Source: JBBDIX01 sp050486225 (GTDB lineage Bacteria; Actinomycetota; Nitriliruptoria; Nitriliruptorales; Nitriliruptoraceae). From it: a stretch of DNA of 64,000 nt. The stretch lies in contig JBJHCV010000002.1 in the NCBI GenBank assembly GCA_050486225.1, positions 248,001 to 312,000 of the forward strand, in the 5' to 3' direction. Below the pieces are notes generated by a model. That model saw only the letters and a program-made list of their open reading frames with translations. It ran no database searches and was not told the DNA's origin. Shown one piece after another: positions 51,831 to 61,323 of the stretch (positions are counted from its first letter, which is position 1; the number at the start of each line of letters is the position of its first letter). The translations under genes were made by a program, and so were the position numbers.

Positions 51831-54050
51831 TCACGATGCTTCCCGCCTGAGTTCGAGCATCACGTCGCCGTCAGGTCCGACCGGCATCGCCTCTGCGTTG
51901 GACGTGACAGCACCGCCCGCCGCTGCAACCACGGCCCATCCCTCGGGCGGTTCGACCACCACGCGGTACGGGGCCTCGAGCGCACTCGACTGGTGCCACA
52001 GGTGGAGCTGGTAGTCAACGACGTCGCCTCGAGCGTCGACGGTCACGGGCCCCGAGATCTCGACCTCGAACCACGCGCTGCCCTGCGGCGGCGTGCCGAG
52101 GTCACGGTCCACGACTCGCAGTCCGTTGAACCGGCTGTTGGTGACCGACGCGTGCCCGTTGGACGACTGTGCGGCACGGAGGGTCGAACTGGTCGGGCTC
52201 CACACGCTGAACCAGGTGCGGTTCCAGCCGGGTGGCCCGTCGAAGCACTGGTTCTCCGGCTGCCCGACGAGGCAGTTGCCGATGATGTACGCATCCATGC
52301 CGCTGGACGGCAGCGGGTTGTCGACCGTCACCCGGATGCGCGCGGTGCGATCCACGTACACGGTGCCGTCAGCCGCCACCATCGGCTCGCCGAGCTCGAC
52401 CGTGACGTCGTACGAGTGCTCCACGTGCACGTCCTGCTTGCCACCGACGGCGTTGTTCGCGGTGACCGCGAGGAAGTCGCCGTGGTCAGGCGCGCGCAGT
52501 TCCCCGGCGACACCGAGCCGTCGGAACGCATCCTGTTCGACCGGGTGCTCGCTGAACACCTGCAGGTGGCGCGTCGACGCGGCCTCGGCGACCGCGCCGG
52601 CGACCGACGGTCCGTCCCACGCTCCGTCGAACACGAGCGTGAACGCGGCGTCGCCGAGTGCGCGGAGGAGCTGGCGACGCTGCGTCGAGTGGCCGTGACC
52701 GAAGATCTCGTACACGTCGACGGTGGAGAACCGCGCGAACTCGGCAGGTTCGAGCACGTCGGGGAGGTCGTCGTGCTCGAGCCCCGGCGGGACGACCACC
52801 GGCCGTCCGACGGCCTCGAGCACCGACTGCATCCCGATCGGGTCGATGAGGACCATGCCGTCGAGCCGATCGCCGGTCCGCCAGGTGAACAGGTCCAGGG
52901 CGACACGCGCGGTCGTCGGCAGGTCCGGGTCGACGTTCACGTTGGAGAAGTGGGCGTTGGCCGCCACCGGCCCGTAGCGCGCCGCGAACTCGGGCGTGGT
53001 GGGCACGGGGTTGGTGCGATCACCCCGGAGCAGCCCGATGTTCGCCACGACGGGATCCGGTTCGCTCGCGGGCACCCCTGCGTCGTCCGCGTCGACGTCG
53101 GCAGCGAGGTCGCCAGGCACGTCGGTGACGAAGTCGTCGAGCGGGTCGTGGACGGACGAGTCCCGCAGTTCGAAACGTCCCCCGTCGACGTGCAGGATCG
53201 CCCAGTAGCCGATGAGCCCACCGGTGCCCCGCAACTCGGCGGGTGTCTGCACCCCGAGGAAGTAGTTGCGAGGCTGGTCGACGCCGAGGAACCCGGGCAG
53301 CGCGTCGAGCAGCGCCTGGGCACGATCCGCGGTGTCGATCGCCTCGTTCGCGAGCGCCAGGCTGTCGGCGTGGCCGGCGTGGATCTCGTCGGGTGCCCAC
53401 CGTGGCTCGACGTCGGCGAGTCGGTCACGCGCGGCGACGAGCTGCGCGATCGGCAGGGCATCGATGATCTCCCGCGCCTCGTCCAGGTGGGACAGGTCGA
53501 CCTGCCCGTCGTCGATGCGGATGTCGACCCCGCGCGCGACGAGCGCCTGACCGTCGGTCACGGCGACCCGTGCGACGTCGAGCGCCGCGCTGCCGACGTC
53601 GACCACCGCCCGCACCACCTCGACGCTGTCACCGGCGACCGGGACCATCGACGCGAGCGTCCACAGCGGCCCACTCGACCGCGATCTGGCCACACCCAGC
53701 GACGCATCCGCGGCCGCGAGCGACGCGCGGGCATCATCGACGTCGATGTCCCCCAGCGCACTGCGAACGGCGGACAGGCTCGCCCTGGTCTCGTCGAGCG
53801 AGTCGCGCACGACGTCCACGTCCCGGAGGAACAGCCAGCCAGCGACGGCGACCACCGCGACGAGACCGCCCGACACCGGCAGGGTCCACCACAGGTGCGC
53901 GGCACGACGGCGCTTCGCGTCGACACGTCGGCGGCGAACGCGTACTCGCTCGCCGTTCGGCGTGGACTCGGAACCGGCGCTCACTCCTGTGCCTGCAGGG
54001 TCCCTCGGTCCGCTGGCCGGTGCACCCGCCGAGCCGTCAGGCCCGGACAC
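51831..54050 (-). CDS. DUF4012 cell-surface protein
   Basis: A 739-residue protein with a basic cytoplasmic start, one membrane anchor (VSGGLVAVVAVAGWLFL) and a large extracytoplasmic DUF4012 region: GVDQPRNYFLGVQTPAELRGTGG is the typical signature. The fold is found in actinobacterial glycan loci and is related to LytR-like surface proteins, but activity is unknown. GTG at 54050 overlaps the previous gene by 14 bp. Second gene of the minus-strand surface operon. Confidence 0.88.
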   Translation of the reverse strand: MSGPDGSAGAPASGPRDPAGTGVSAGSESTPNGERVRVRRRRVDAKRRRAAHLWWTLPVSGGLVAVVAVAGWLFLRDVDVVRDSLDETRASLSAVRSALGDIDVDDARASLAAADASLGVARSRSSGPLWTLASMVPVAGDSVEVVRAVVDVGSAALDVARVAVTDGQALVARGVDIRIDDGQVDLSHLDEAREIIDALPIAQLVAARDRLADVEPRWAPDEIHAGHADSLALANEAIDTADRAQALLDALPGFLGVDQPRNYFLGVQTPAELRGTGGLIGYWAILHVDGGRFELRDSSVHDPLDDFVTDVPGDLAADVDADDAGVPASEPDPVVANIGLLRGDRTNPVPTTPEFAARYGPVAANAHFSNVNVDPDLPTTARVALDLFTWRTGDRLDGMVLIDPIGMQSVLEAVGRPVVVPPGLEHDDLPDVLEPAEFARFSTVDVYEIFGHGHSTQRRQLLRALGDAAFTLVFDGAWDGPSVAGAVAEAASTRHLQVFSEHPVEQDAFRRLGVAGELRAPDHGDFLAVTANNAVGGKQDVHVEHSYDVTVELGEPMVAADGTVYVDRTARIRVTVDNPLPSSGMDAYIIGNCLVGQPENQCFDGPPGWNRTWFSVWSPTSSTLRAAQSSNGHASVTNSRFNGLRVVDRDLGTPPQGSAWFEVEISGPVTVDARGDVVDYQLHLWHQSSALEAPYRVVVEPPEGWAVVAAAGGAVTSNAEAMPVGPDGDVMLELRREAS

Positions 54051-54627
54051 GCACGTCGGAACCCGTCACCGCACGAGCATGCTCCCTGCGGCGACCGAAC
54101 ATCAGGACCGCGACCCCCAGTCCGGCGATCACCAGCCCGACCAGCACGAGCAGTCCGACGTCCGCTCCGGTGTCCGCGATGGTGGCTGCGAGTGGCGTCG
54201 CTGCGGGGTCACCCGCACCCTGGATGGTGGTCGTGAACACACCGTCGATGCCGGGGCCACTCGCGGCGATGTTGACCGCGAAGCCCGGAGGTGCGTCGGC
54301 CGGGATCGTGAAGCTGAACCGCGCCTGTCCCGCGCCGTTGGTGCGCACCGTGTCGTCGAACAGGACCGGGTTGAGCTCCACCACGATGTGGACGTCGGTC
54401 CAGGGTGGCAGGCCCGACAGGGTCTTGGTGACCGAGTCGCCGGGTTCCGGGTTCTCGTTCGAGACCTCGGACTCGACCTCGTCGGGCGACGACGACGGGC
54501 CGTCGTCGGACGAACTCGACGGCGGGTAGTCGGCCAGTGCCGCACCCGCGGAGGCCACGAGCATCATCGACGCGAGTACGGCGACGACCCCGAGGGACCG
54601 CCGGCGTCGTCCAGACCTGCTGACCAT
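54037..54627 (-). CDS. secreted surface protein with sortase-type IADTG signal
   Basis: A 196-residue protein: signal peptide (SLGVVAVLASMMLVASAGAALA, cleavage likely after ALA), a low-complexity Ser/Asp/Pro region, an Ig-like domain, then IADTG at about residues 150-154, a hydrophobic helix (VGLLVLVGLVIAGLGVAVLMF) and an RRRE basic tail. This is the classical cell-wall-anchoring layout with an LAxTG-like variant, the motif class E sortases use, so the sortase at 38.4-39.1 kb is the likely partner. ATG at 54627 follows GAGGGGAG. Confidence 0.82.
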   Translation of the reverse strand: MVSRSGRRRRSLGVVAVLASMMLVASAGAALADYPPSSSSDDGPSSSPDEVESEVSNENPEPGDSVTKTLSGLPPWTDVHIVVELNPVLFDDTVRTNGAGQARFSFTIPADAPPGFAVNIAASGPGIDGVFTTTIQGAGDPAATPLAATIADTGADVGLLVLVGLVIAGLGVAVLMFGRRREHARAVTGSDVRVRA

Positions 54628-54938
54628 GTTCCCACTCCCCTCGTGCCCCTTGCGACGTACGTCGTCGCCGAACGGCACCGATGAACCCCATCCGTGGGAT
54701 CCGTTCGTGGAGCATGCAACCATAGACGCTGCGTGTATGCAAGGATGCCGGAGTCGACGAGGGGGATGCGCGTGCAGGAGCCGGGAGTTGCGTGCGACAC
54801 GGGCCCGGACGCCCAAGGCTCACACTACGGGCTGCCCCGCGTGGGCCTGTCCGTGGACGACCTGGGTGCACGGATCGACGACGACACGCACGAGGACGGT
54901 CCCGGGGACTCCGCCGGGCCACCCGTCGCCCCGGGCAG
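54628..54938. other. 311-bp intergenic region between surface operon and era
   Basis: Contains the envelope dyad (54722-54738) about 95 bp before the surface-protein start. A 66-codon frame (54745-54945, plus strand) is discussed separately. No other gene seen. Confidence 0.5.
54719..54738. promoter_or_regulatory. envelope dyad (site E) before the surface-protein operon
   Basis: ATAGACG-CTG-CGTGTAT at 54722-54738. On the minus strand TATGGT (54724-54719) is at the same -10 offset as in the other copies, pointing toward the surface-protein gene. Confidence 0.6.
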
Positions 54939-54945
54939 TCAGTAG
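54745..54945 (+). CDS. possible 66-residue ORF beside site E
   Basis: Starts at an ATG just past the dyad and ends at a TAG inside the era 3' end. Rich in Gly, Asp and Pro with no recognisable fold. AAGG sits directly against the ATG, so ribosome spacing is poor. It could be a small gene or noise. Confidence 0.2.
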   Translation: MPESTRGMRVQEPGVACDTGPDAQGSHYGLPRVGLSVDDLGARIDDDTHEDGPGDSAGPPVAPGSQ

Positions 54946-55898
54946 CCGAGGCGTCCGAGCTGCTTCGGGTCGCGCTGCCACTTCGGCGCGACGGTGACGT
55001 GGGTCGACAGGAACACCTTCGACCCGAACAGGACCTCCATCTCGCGGCGCGCCTCGGTGGCGGCGTCACGCAGGTTCGCGCCGCCCTTGCCGATCACGAT
55101 GGCCTTCTGGGAGTCGCGCTCGACGTGGATGACGGCCTCGATGCGCATCAGGTCGTCGCGCTTCTCGTCCGGGACCACCTCGTCGACGGTGACCGCGATG
55201 GAGTGGGGAAGTTCGTCACGCCCCCGTGAGATCAGCTTCTCCCGCAGGATCTCGGCCGCCAGACGTCGTTCCGGCTGGTCGGTCACCTCACCCGAGGGGA
55301 ACAGGCGCGGCCCCTCGGACAGGCGCGACACGATCACCTCGACGAGTCGATCCACGTTCTCGCCCGTCTCGGCGGACACCGGGACGACGTCCACGTCACG
55401 GTCCGCGTCGAACATCCCCTGCAGCCTCGTCAGTGCCGGCAGCAGACGCGACTTGTCGGCGACCCGGTCGATCTTGTTCGCCACCGCGATCACCGGAGTG
55501 CCCACCCCGGCCAGTTCACTGGCCAGGTACTCGTCGCCGGTGCCGATCCCGTCCGCGACATCGACGAGGAACAGGATCGCGTCGACCCCCGACCAGGTGT
55601 CACGGACCAGTTCGTTGAGCCGGCGCGACAGCAGGGTGGAGGGCTTCGCGAGCCCGGGTGTGTCGAGCAGCACCACCTGCGCGTCGTCGCGGGTGAGCAC
55701 GCCCCGGATGGCGTTGCGGGTCGTGCCGGGCACGTCGGTGACGATCGCGACCTTGCTGCCGACGATCCGGTTGACCAGCGTCGACTTGCCGACGTTGGGC
55801 CGTCCACACAGGGCCACCATGCCACTACGGTGGCCTTCGGCGATGGGTTCGTCGAGGCCCGCGAGGATGCGTTCGAGATCGAGTCCTTCGCCGCTCAC
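54939..55898 (-). CDS. era: GTPase Era
   Basis: A 319-residue 16S-rRNA-binding GTPase acting in 30S subunit maturation: G1 GRPNVGKSTLVN, G2 TTRNAIRG, G3 DTPGLAKP, G4 NKID, and a C-terminal KH domain with HVERDSQKAIVIGKGGANL. GTG at 55898 overlaps the cdd stop (GTGA). In most bacteria recO follows directly. Here a surface and metabolic block of about 43 kb lies between them on this strand. Confidence 0.95.
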   Translation of the reverse strand: MSGEGLDLERILAGLDEPIAEGHRSGMVALCGRPNVGKSTLVNRIVGSKVAIVTDVPGTTRNAIRGVLTRDDAQVVLLDTPGLAKPSTLLSRRLNELVRDTWSGVDAILFLVDVADGIGTGDEYLASELAGVGTPVIAVANKIDRVADKSRLLPALTRLQGMFDADRDVDVVPVSAETGENVDRLVEVIVSRLSEGPRLFPSGEVTDQPERRLAAEILREKLISRGRDELPHSIAVTVDEVVPDEKRDDLMRIEAVIHVERDSQKAIVIGKGGANLRDAATEARREMEVLFGSKVFLSTHVTVAPKWQRDPKQLGRLGY

Positions 55899-56341
55899 TC
55901 GGACCCCTGTCCCTGGGCGAGGCGCTTCGGACCGAACCCGTGCGGCAGCAGGTCCGTGATGGACGTCACCAGCGGACGCCCCGCGTCCCCGGACGCGTAC
56001 ACGGTCGCCGTCGGACCGAACTCGAAGATGGTCTGGCGGCAGGCGCCGCACGGGGTGCACGGGTCGTCACCGTCTCCGACCACCGCGACCGCCACCACCG
56101 GACTGCGGACCCCCGCCGCGACCATCGTGGCGATCGCGGTCTGCTCCGCGCACGTGGTCATCCGGTAGGAGGCGTTCTCCACGTTGACCCCGTCGAACGT
56201 GTGACCGTCGGCCGTGACGACCACCGCGCCGACACGGAACTGGGAGTAGGGGGCGTAGGCACGGTTGCGGACCTGACGGGCGCGTCGAAGCAGGTCTGCC
56301 TCGTCGTAGCCCGCGCCGCTGGCGATCGTCTCACCCTTCAC
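55895..56341 (-). CDS. cdd: cytidine deaminase
   Basis: A 148-residue zinc enzyme that deaminates cytidine to uridine for nucleoside salvage. Zinc-site motifs are TTCAEQTAI (C-A-E) and PCGACRQ (P-C-x2-C), with NVENASY preceding. Sits upstream of era and overlaps its start, as in many actinobacteria. The DHOD-like gene lies 73 bp upstream on the same strand. Confidence 0.93.
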   Translation of the reverse strand: MKGETIASGAGYDEADLLRRARQVRNRAYAPYSQFRVGAVVVTADGHTFDGVNVENASYRMTTCAEQTAIATMVAAGVRSPVVAVAVVGDGDDPCTPCGACRQTIFEFGPTATVYASGDAGRPLVTSITDLLPHGFGPKRLAQGQGSE

Positions 56342-56414
56342 GGTGCACCCTCCGGCCGCGTTGCTGCGCGCGTGCCGGGTGCCAGACTACGTGGCGGGCG
56401 AGTCGACGCGGCGG

Positions 56415-57542
56415 CTACGCACGGAACAGCCCGGCGTAGCGGGTGATGGTCTCCAGGTAGTTGGCCCGTTCGAACGCCGACGGGTCGGTCACCCGCGCCT
56501 GGCTGACCGCACCGATCGCCTCGTCGACCGACCCGTACCCGTGACCCTCGAGCCACGACGTCAACCCCTCGGTGAGCACGGAGACGTGCCCGGGACCGTT
56601 GCGGAGCAGCGACGAGGTGGTCATCGCCACGTCGGCACCCGCGAGCAGCACCTTCGCCACGTCGTCGGACGTGTGCACCCCGGTGGTCGCCGCGAGCGAG
56701 GCGCGAACACGACCGCGCAGGATCGCGCACCAGCGCAGCGGAAGCCGCAACTCGTCGGAGTCGGACAGGTGCAGGCTGGGGGTGACCGACAGGGTCTTCA
56801 GGTCGATGTCGGGCTGGTAGAACCGGTTGAACAGCACCAGTCCCGACGCTCCGGCGTCCACCAGCCGGGTCGCCAGGTGCGCGAGCGACGACCAGAACGG
56901 GGAGAGCTTCACGGCGACGGGCACGCCGGCGGCCGCGACGACCGCCTGGACCATCTCGAGCGTCTCGGTCTCGATCTGGGCCGCGGACACCTGCGGGTCG
57001 GCCGCCACCCGGTAGACGTTGAGCTCGAGCGCGTCCGCCCCGGCCTCGGCGACCATCGTCGCGTAGCGGGTCCAGCCGCCGCGACTGGTGCCGTTCAGGC
57101 TCGCGATCACCGGGACGCTCACCGTGTCCTTCGCCGCGCGGACCAGCCGCAGGTAGCGCACCGCCCCGTCGTTGTAGCCGTCGAGCAGGTCGGGCACGTA
57201 CCCCGCCGGCGCCTCCACGTGCGCGCCGGCCGCCGTCGTGAGGTAGCGGGCGAGCCCGTCGGCCTCCCCGGAGATCTGCTCCTCGAACAGGCTCGGCAGC
57301 ACCACGGCGCCCACCCCGGCCGCGTCGAGCGCCCGCAGCGACGACACGTCCCCGGTCATCGGGCTCGCCGACGCGACGATCGGGCTGCGCAGCGTGAACC
57401 CGAGGTAGGAGGTCGACAGGTCCACGGGACCGACCGCGATCGGACCGCTGGCCACGAACCTCCCGGGCCCCGGCGGTGCCGTGTCACCCGACCAGTCGTC
57501 GAGTTCGTCGAACGGGTCACCCGCGGTGTCGTGGACCGGCAT
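56415..57542 (-). CDS. dihydroorotate dehydrogenase-like flavoprotein
   Basis: A 375-residue FMN TIM-barrel related to class 1 dihydroorotate dehydrogenases: GFTLRSPIVASASPMTG, IASLNGTSRGGWTRYA, ALELNVYRVAADP, VKLSPFW and a late GADVAMTTSSLLRNGP. The active-site Cys region of PyrD is not evident, so a role in pyrimidine synthesis is doubtful. ATG at 57542 overlaps the nifJ stop (TGATG). The pairing with pyruvate:ferredoxin oxidoreductase recurs in other genomes and suggests a redox partner. Confidence 0.87.
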   Translation of the reverse strand: MPVHDTAGDPFDELDDWSGDTAPPGPGRFVASGPIAVGPVDLSTSYLGFTLRSPIVASASPMTGDVSSLRALDAAGVGAVVLPSLFEEQISGEADGLARYLTTAAGAHVEAPAGYVPDLLDGYNDGAVRYLRLVRAAKDTVSVPVIASLNGTSRGGWTRYATMVAEAGADALELNVYRVAADPQVSAAQIETETLEMVQAVVAAAGVPVAVKLSPFWSSLAHLATRLVDAGASGLVLFNRFYQPDIDLKTLSVTPSLHLSDSDELRLPLRWCAILRGRVRASLAATTGVHTSDDVAKVLLAGADVAMTTSSLLRNGPGHVSVLTEGLTSWLEGHGYGSVDEAIGAVSQARVTDPSAFERANYLETITRYAGLFRA

Positions 57543-60500
57543 CAGTGCACCTCCTCGTCGGGTGTGAGGTCGCTGTCGCGACGCGACACCCCGGCCAGCT
57601 GTTCGTAGTAGCGCCACCGTTCCGACACGTCCGCGGCGAGCATCTCTCGCAGACGCGCGGAACGCTGCGGGTCGGACCGTTCGAGCACCGCGTAGCGCGC
57701 CTCGGTACGCAGCAGGTCGTCGAGCGGCACCGTGGGTGCCTTCGAGTCGAGGTGGAACGGGGCGGTGTCGGCGTCCTCGTCGGGACGGAACCGGTACAGC
57801 GGCCAGTAGCCGGACCGCACCGCCAGGTCCATCCGGGTCATCGAGTGGCGCATGTCGATGCCGTGGGCGATGCACGTCGAGTACGCGAGCAGCAGCGACG
57901 GTCCCGGCCAGGCCTCGGCCTCACGGAACGCCTTCACGGTCTGCATCTCGTTGGCACCCAGCGCGATCTGGGCCACGTACACGTGCCCGTACTGCATGGC
58001 GAGCAGGCCGAGGTCCTTCTTCGCGGTCGACTTGCCGGCGGCCGCGAACTTCGCCACCGCGCCTCGCGGGGTTGCCTTCGACGCCTGACCACCCGTGTTC
58101 GAGTACACCTCGGTGTCGAGCACCAGCACGTTGACGTCCTCACCGGACGCCAGCAGGTGGTCGAGACCGCCGAACCCGATGTCGTACGCCCAGCCGTCCC
58201 CGCCGACGATCCAGACGTCGCGTCGCACCAGCACCGAGGCGATCGCAGCGAGGTGCTCGGCGAGCACCGCGTCGTCTCCGCCCTGCGCACGCAGGTCGTC
58301 GAGTCGCGCCACGAGCGCCGCGACCCGTTCCCGCTGCGCGCCGATCTCGGTCTCGTCCGTCTGGGTCGCGCCGACGATCTCGGCCACCAGGTCGTCTCCG
58401 ATGCGGCCCGCCAGCTGGTGCAGCAGCCCGACGGCCACGACGCGCTGTTCGTCGAGCCCGATGCGCAGACCGAGTCCGAACTCGGCGTTGTCCTCGAACA
58501 GCGAGTTCGCCCACGCCGGACCACGGCCGTGGGCGTCGGTGCCCCACGGGGTGGTCGGCAGGTTGCCGCCGTAGATCGACGAGCAGCCCGTGGCGTTGGC
58601 GATCACCGACCGGTCCCCGAACAGCTGGCTGAGCAGCTTCAGGTACGGGGTCTCCCCACAGCCGGCGCAGGCGCCCGACGCCTCGAACAGGGGCTGCAGC
58701 GTCTGCGAGTGCTTGACGGTGTCGTGGCGCACCGACGTGCGGTCGACGTACGGGATGGCCTCGAACGCCTTCCAGCGGATGCGTTCGACCTCTCGCGTGT
58801 CGGCCGCCGGCACCATGTCGATGGCCCGGTGGCTGGTGTCGCTGCGGCTCACCGCCGGGCACGACTCGACGCACACCCCGCAGCCGGTGCAGTCGTCGGG
58901 CGCGACCTGCACGGTCAACAGGTGGTCGGTCAGGTCACGATCCCGGAACGGCTTGCACAGGAACTCGTCGGGTGCGTCCGCGACCGCGTCGGCCTCGAAC
59001 ACCTTGATCTGGATCGCGGCGTGCGGGCACACGATCGCGCACTTGCCACAGTCGATGCACAGGTCCGGGTCCCACTGGGGCATCTCCTCGGCCAGCGAAC
59101 GCTTCTCCCAGCGGGCAGTACCCGTCGGGAACGTCCCGTCGACAGGCAGGGCCGACACCGGCAGCAGCTCTCCCTCGCCCGCCAGCAGACGCGCGGTGAC
59201 CCGCTCCACGAACTCGGGAACGTCGCCGGGCGTGACCGCACGCAACTGCAGCGCCCGTTCGATGGGGTCCCGTCGCGGCGTGCCGGTGACCGCACCGAGC
59301 GTGACCTCCTCGAGCGCGCCACGCGCCGCGGCGACCGCGGCGAGGTTGCGTTCCACGATGACCGGGGCCCGGTCGGCCCAGGTGTCGCGGATCGCGTCGG
59401 TGATCGCCTCCATCGCGACGTCGTCGTCGAGCAGGTCGGTCGCGGTGAACAGCGCCACCTGCATGACCGTGTTGATCCGGCCCGGGATCCCGGCCTCACG
59501 GGCGATGCGGTGCGCGTCCACGACGAACAGCCGCGCGTCACGGTCGACGAGCAGGCGCTGCACGTGCTCGGGCAGCCGGTCCCACACCTCGTCGGCCCCG
59601 AACGGGGCGTTGAGCAGCACCGTGCCCCCGGGACGCAGACGCGCGAACACGTCCAGTCGTTCGAGCAGCCCGAACTGGTGACAGCCGACGACGTCGGCCT
59701 CCTCGATCAGGTAGGTCGAACGGATCGGTGTCGGCGAGAACCGCAGGTGCGACTCGGTGACCGCCCCCGACTTCTTCGAGTCGTAGACGAACGCCCCCTG
59801 CACCGACAGGTCGGTGTGGTGCGCGACGATCTTCGCGGTGTTCTTGCTCGCACCCACCGTGCCGTCCGAACCGAGCCCGTGCAGGATGACCTGCAGTTCC
59901 CCGTCGGGTCGGGCCGACCGCAGGTCCGCGTCGTCGAGGTCACCGACGTCGAGCGACAGGCCCGTCACGTCGTCGATGATCCCGACCGTGAACCGGCGCT
60001 TCGGGTCGTCCGCCGCGAGCTCCGCGAACACCCGTGCGGCCATCGCCAGGGTGAACTCCTTGGAGGACAGCCCGTAGCGGCCGCCGATCACGTCCGGCAG
60101 CGCAGCACGCCGTCCCGTCATCACGGCCTCGGCCAGCACGGACATCACGTCGGTGAGCAACGGCTCGCCGAACGCACCGGGTTCCTTCGTGCGGTCGAGC
60201 ACTGCCACACGTGTCGCGGTGTCCGGAATCGCCTCGAGGAGCGCCTGTGCGGGAAACGGCCGGAACAGACGCACGGTGACCAGCGCGACCTTCTCCCCGG
60301 CGGCACGCAGGTGGTCGACGACCTCGCGCAGCGTGCCCGACGCGGATCCCATGACCACCACGACCCGCTCGGCGTCGACGTCGCCGTACCGCTCGACGAG
60401 CCGGTACTGGCGGCCGACACGCTCCGCCAGGCGGTCCATCGTCGCCTGCACGATGTCGGGCACCGCGTCGTGGAAACGGTTCGCGGCCTCGCGGGCCTGG

Positions 60501-61204
60501 AAGAACACGTCGGGGTTCTGGGCGGACCCGCGCAGCACCGGTCGGTCCGGGTCGAGCCCGCGCAGCCTGTGCTCCACGATGTCCGACTCGTCCACCAGCG
60601 CCGACAGGGTCGCCTCGGTGAGCCGTTCGACCACCGCCAGCTCGTGGGAGGTGCGGAAGCCGTCCATGAAGTGCAGGACCGGGACCCGTGACGCGAGCGT
60701 GGCGGCGTGTGCGACGGCGGCCAGGTCGTGGGCTTCCTGGGGACTCGTGGACGACAGCATCGTCCAGCCGGTGCCGCGGGCCGACATCACGTCGGAGTGG
60801 TCGCCGAAGATCGACAGGGCATGGGTCGCGAGCGTGCGGGCGGCCACGTGGATGACCGCCGGGGAGAGCTCACCGGCGATCCGGTACATGTTGGGCAGCA
60901 TGAGCAGCAGGCCCTGCGACGCCGTGAACGTCGTCGACAGGCTGCCGGCCTGCACGGCGCCGTGCAGCGCTCCGGCGGCACCCGCCTCGGACTGCAGCTG
61001 CACCACGCGTGGCACCGTGCCCCACAGGTTCTCACGCCCCGCGGTCGCCCAGTCGTCCGCGTGCTCGCCCATCGGTGACGCGGGGGTGATCGGGTACAGG
61101 CACACGGTCTCGCTGAGGGCATAGGCGACGTGGGCGACGGCCTCGTTGCCGTCCATCACGTCGAGGTGGCCCCCGGAGACCTCGTCATGGTCGTTCGACG
61201 GCAT
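57542..61204 (-). CDS. nifJ: pyruvate:ferredoxin (flavodoxin) oxidoreductase, single chain
   Basis: A 1220-residue fusion of all four PFOR parts. The N-terminal TPP-binding domain has ITPASPMGEHADDW, the gamma and delta-like parts follow, then two 4Fe-4S sites (CIDCGKCAIVCPHAAI near 715 and CTGCGVCVESCPA near 771), and the C-terminal TPP domain with CAGCGETPY and GDGWAYDIGFGG (near 1003). It oxidises pyruvate to acetyl-CoA, reducing ferredoxin. Unusual in aerobic actinobacteria and useful at low oxygen. Could feed electrons to the RACo-like reactivator, which is speculation. Confidence 0.95.
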   Translation of the reverse strand: MPSNDHDEVSGGHLDVMDGNEAVAHVAYALSETVCLYPITPASPMGEHADDWATAGRENLWGTVPRVVQLQSEAGAAGALHGAVQAGSLSTTFTASQGLLLMLPNMYRIAGELSPAVIHVAARTLATHALSIFGDHSDVMSARGTGWTMLSSTSPQEAHDLAAVAHAATLASRVPVLHFMDGFRTSHELAVVERLTEATLSALVDESDIVEHRLRGLDPDRPVLRGSAQNPDVFFQAREAANRFHDAVPDIVQATMDRLAERVGRQYRLVERYGDVDAERVVVVMGSASGTLREVVDHLRAAGEKVALVTVRLFRPFPAQALLEAIPDTATRVAVLDRTKEPGAFGEPLLTDVMSVLAEAVMTGRRAALPDVIGGRYGLSSKEFTLAMAARVFAELAADDPKRRFTVGIIDDVTGLSLDVGDLDDADLRSARPDGELQVILHGLGSDGTVGASKNTAKIVAHHTDLSVQGAFVYDSKKSGAVTESHLRFSPTPIRSTYLIEEADVVGCHQFGLLERLDVFARLRPGGTVLLNAPFGADEVWDRLPEHVQRLLVDRDARLFVVDAHRIAREAGIPGRINTVMQVALFTATDLLDDDVAMEAITDAIRDTWADRAPVIVERNLAAVAAARGALEEVTLGAVTGTPRRDPIERALQLRAVTPGDVPEFVERVTARLLAGEGELLPVSALPVDGTFPTGTARWEKRSLAEEMPQWDPDLCIDCGKCAIVCPHAAIQIKVFEADAVADAPDEFLCKPFRDRDLTDHLLTVQVAPDDCTGCGVCVESCPAVSRSDTSHRAIDMVPAADTREVERIRWKAFEAIPYVDRTSVRHDTVKHSQTLQPLFEASGACAGCGETPYLKLLSQLFGDRSVIANATGCSSIYGGNLPTTPWGTDAHGRGPAWANSLFEDNAEFGLGLRIGLDEQRVVAVGLLHQLAGRIGDDLVAEIVGATQTDETEIGAQRERVAALVARLDDLRAQGGDDAVLAEHLAAIASVLVRRDVWIVGGDGWAYDIGFGGLDHLLASGEDVNVLVLDTEVYSNTGGQASKATPRGAVAKFAAAGKSTAKKDLGLLAMQYGHVYVAQIALGANEMQTVKAFREAEAWPGPSLLLAYSTCIAHGIDMRHSMTRMDLAVRSGYWPLYRFRPDEDADTAPFHLDSKAPTVPLDDLLRTEARYAVLERSDPQRSARLREMLAADVSERWRYYEQLAGVSRRDSDLTPDEEVH

Positions 61205-61323
61205 CGGCCGGACTCCCTGACCGAGCGGTGGACGGTGGTTCGCCGGTCACGGTCGACCCTATGCACCGCATCCCACCGTGCGTGCAGTCGCAGGTCCCCT
61301 CCTGCAGGGACCATCGGCCCGCC

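Noticed and set aside
51453..54236. A 927-codon open frame antisense to DUF4012
   Set aside because: Same mirror effect. The DUF4012 signature is on the minus strand.
57476..60691. A 1071-codon open frame antisense to nifJ
   Set aside because: nifJ motifs on the minus strand are unambiguous. The antisense translation is low-complexity and lacks a ribosome site.
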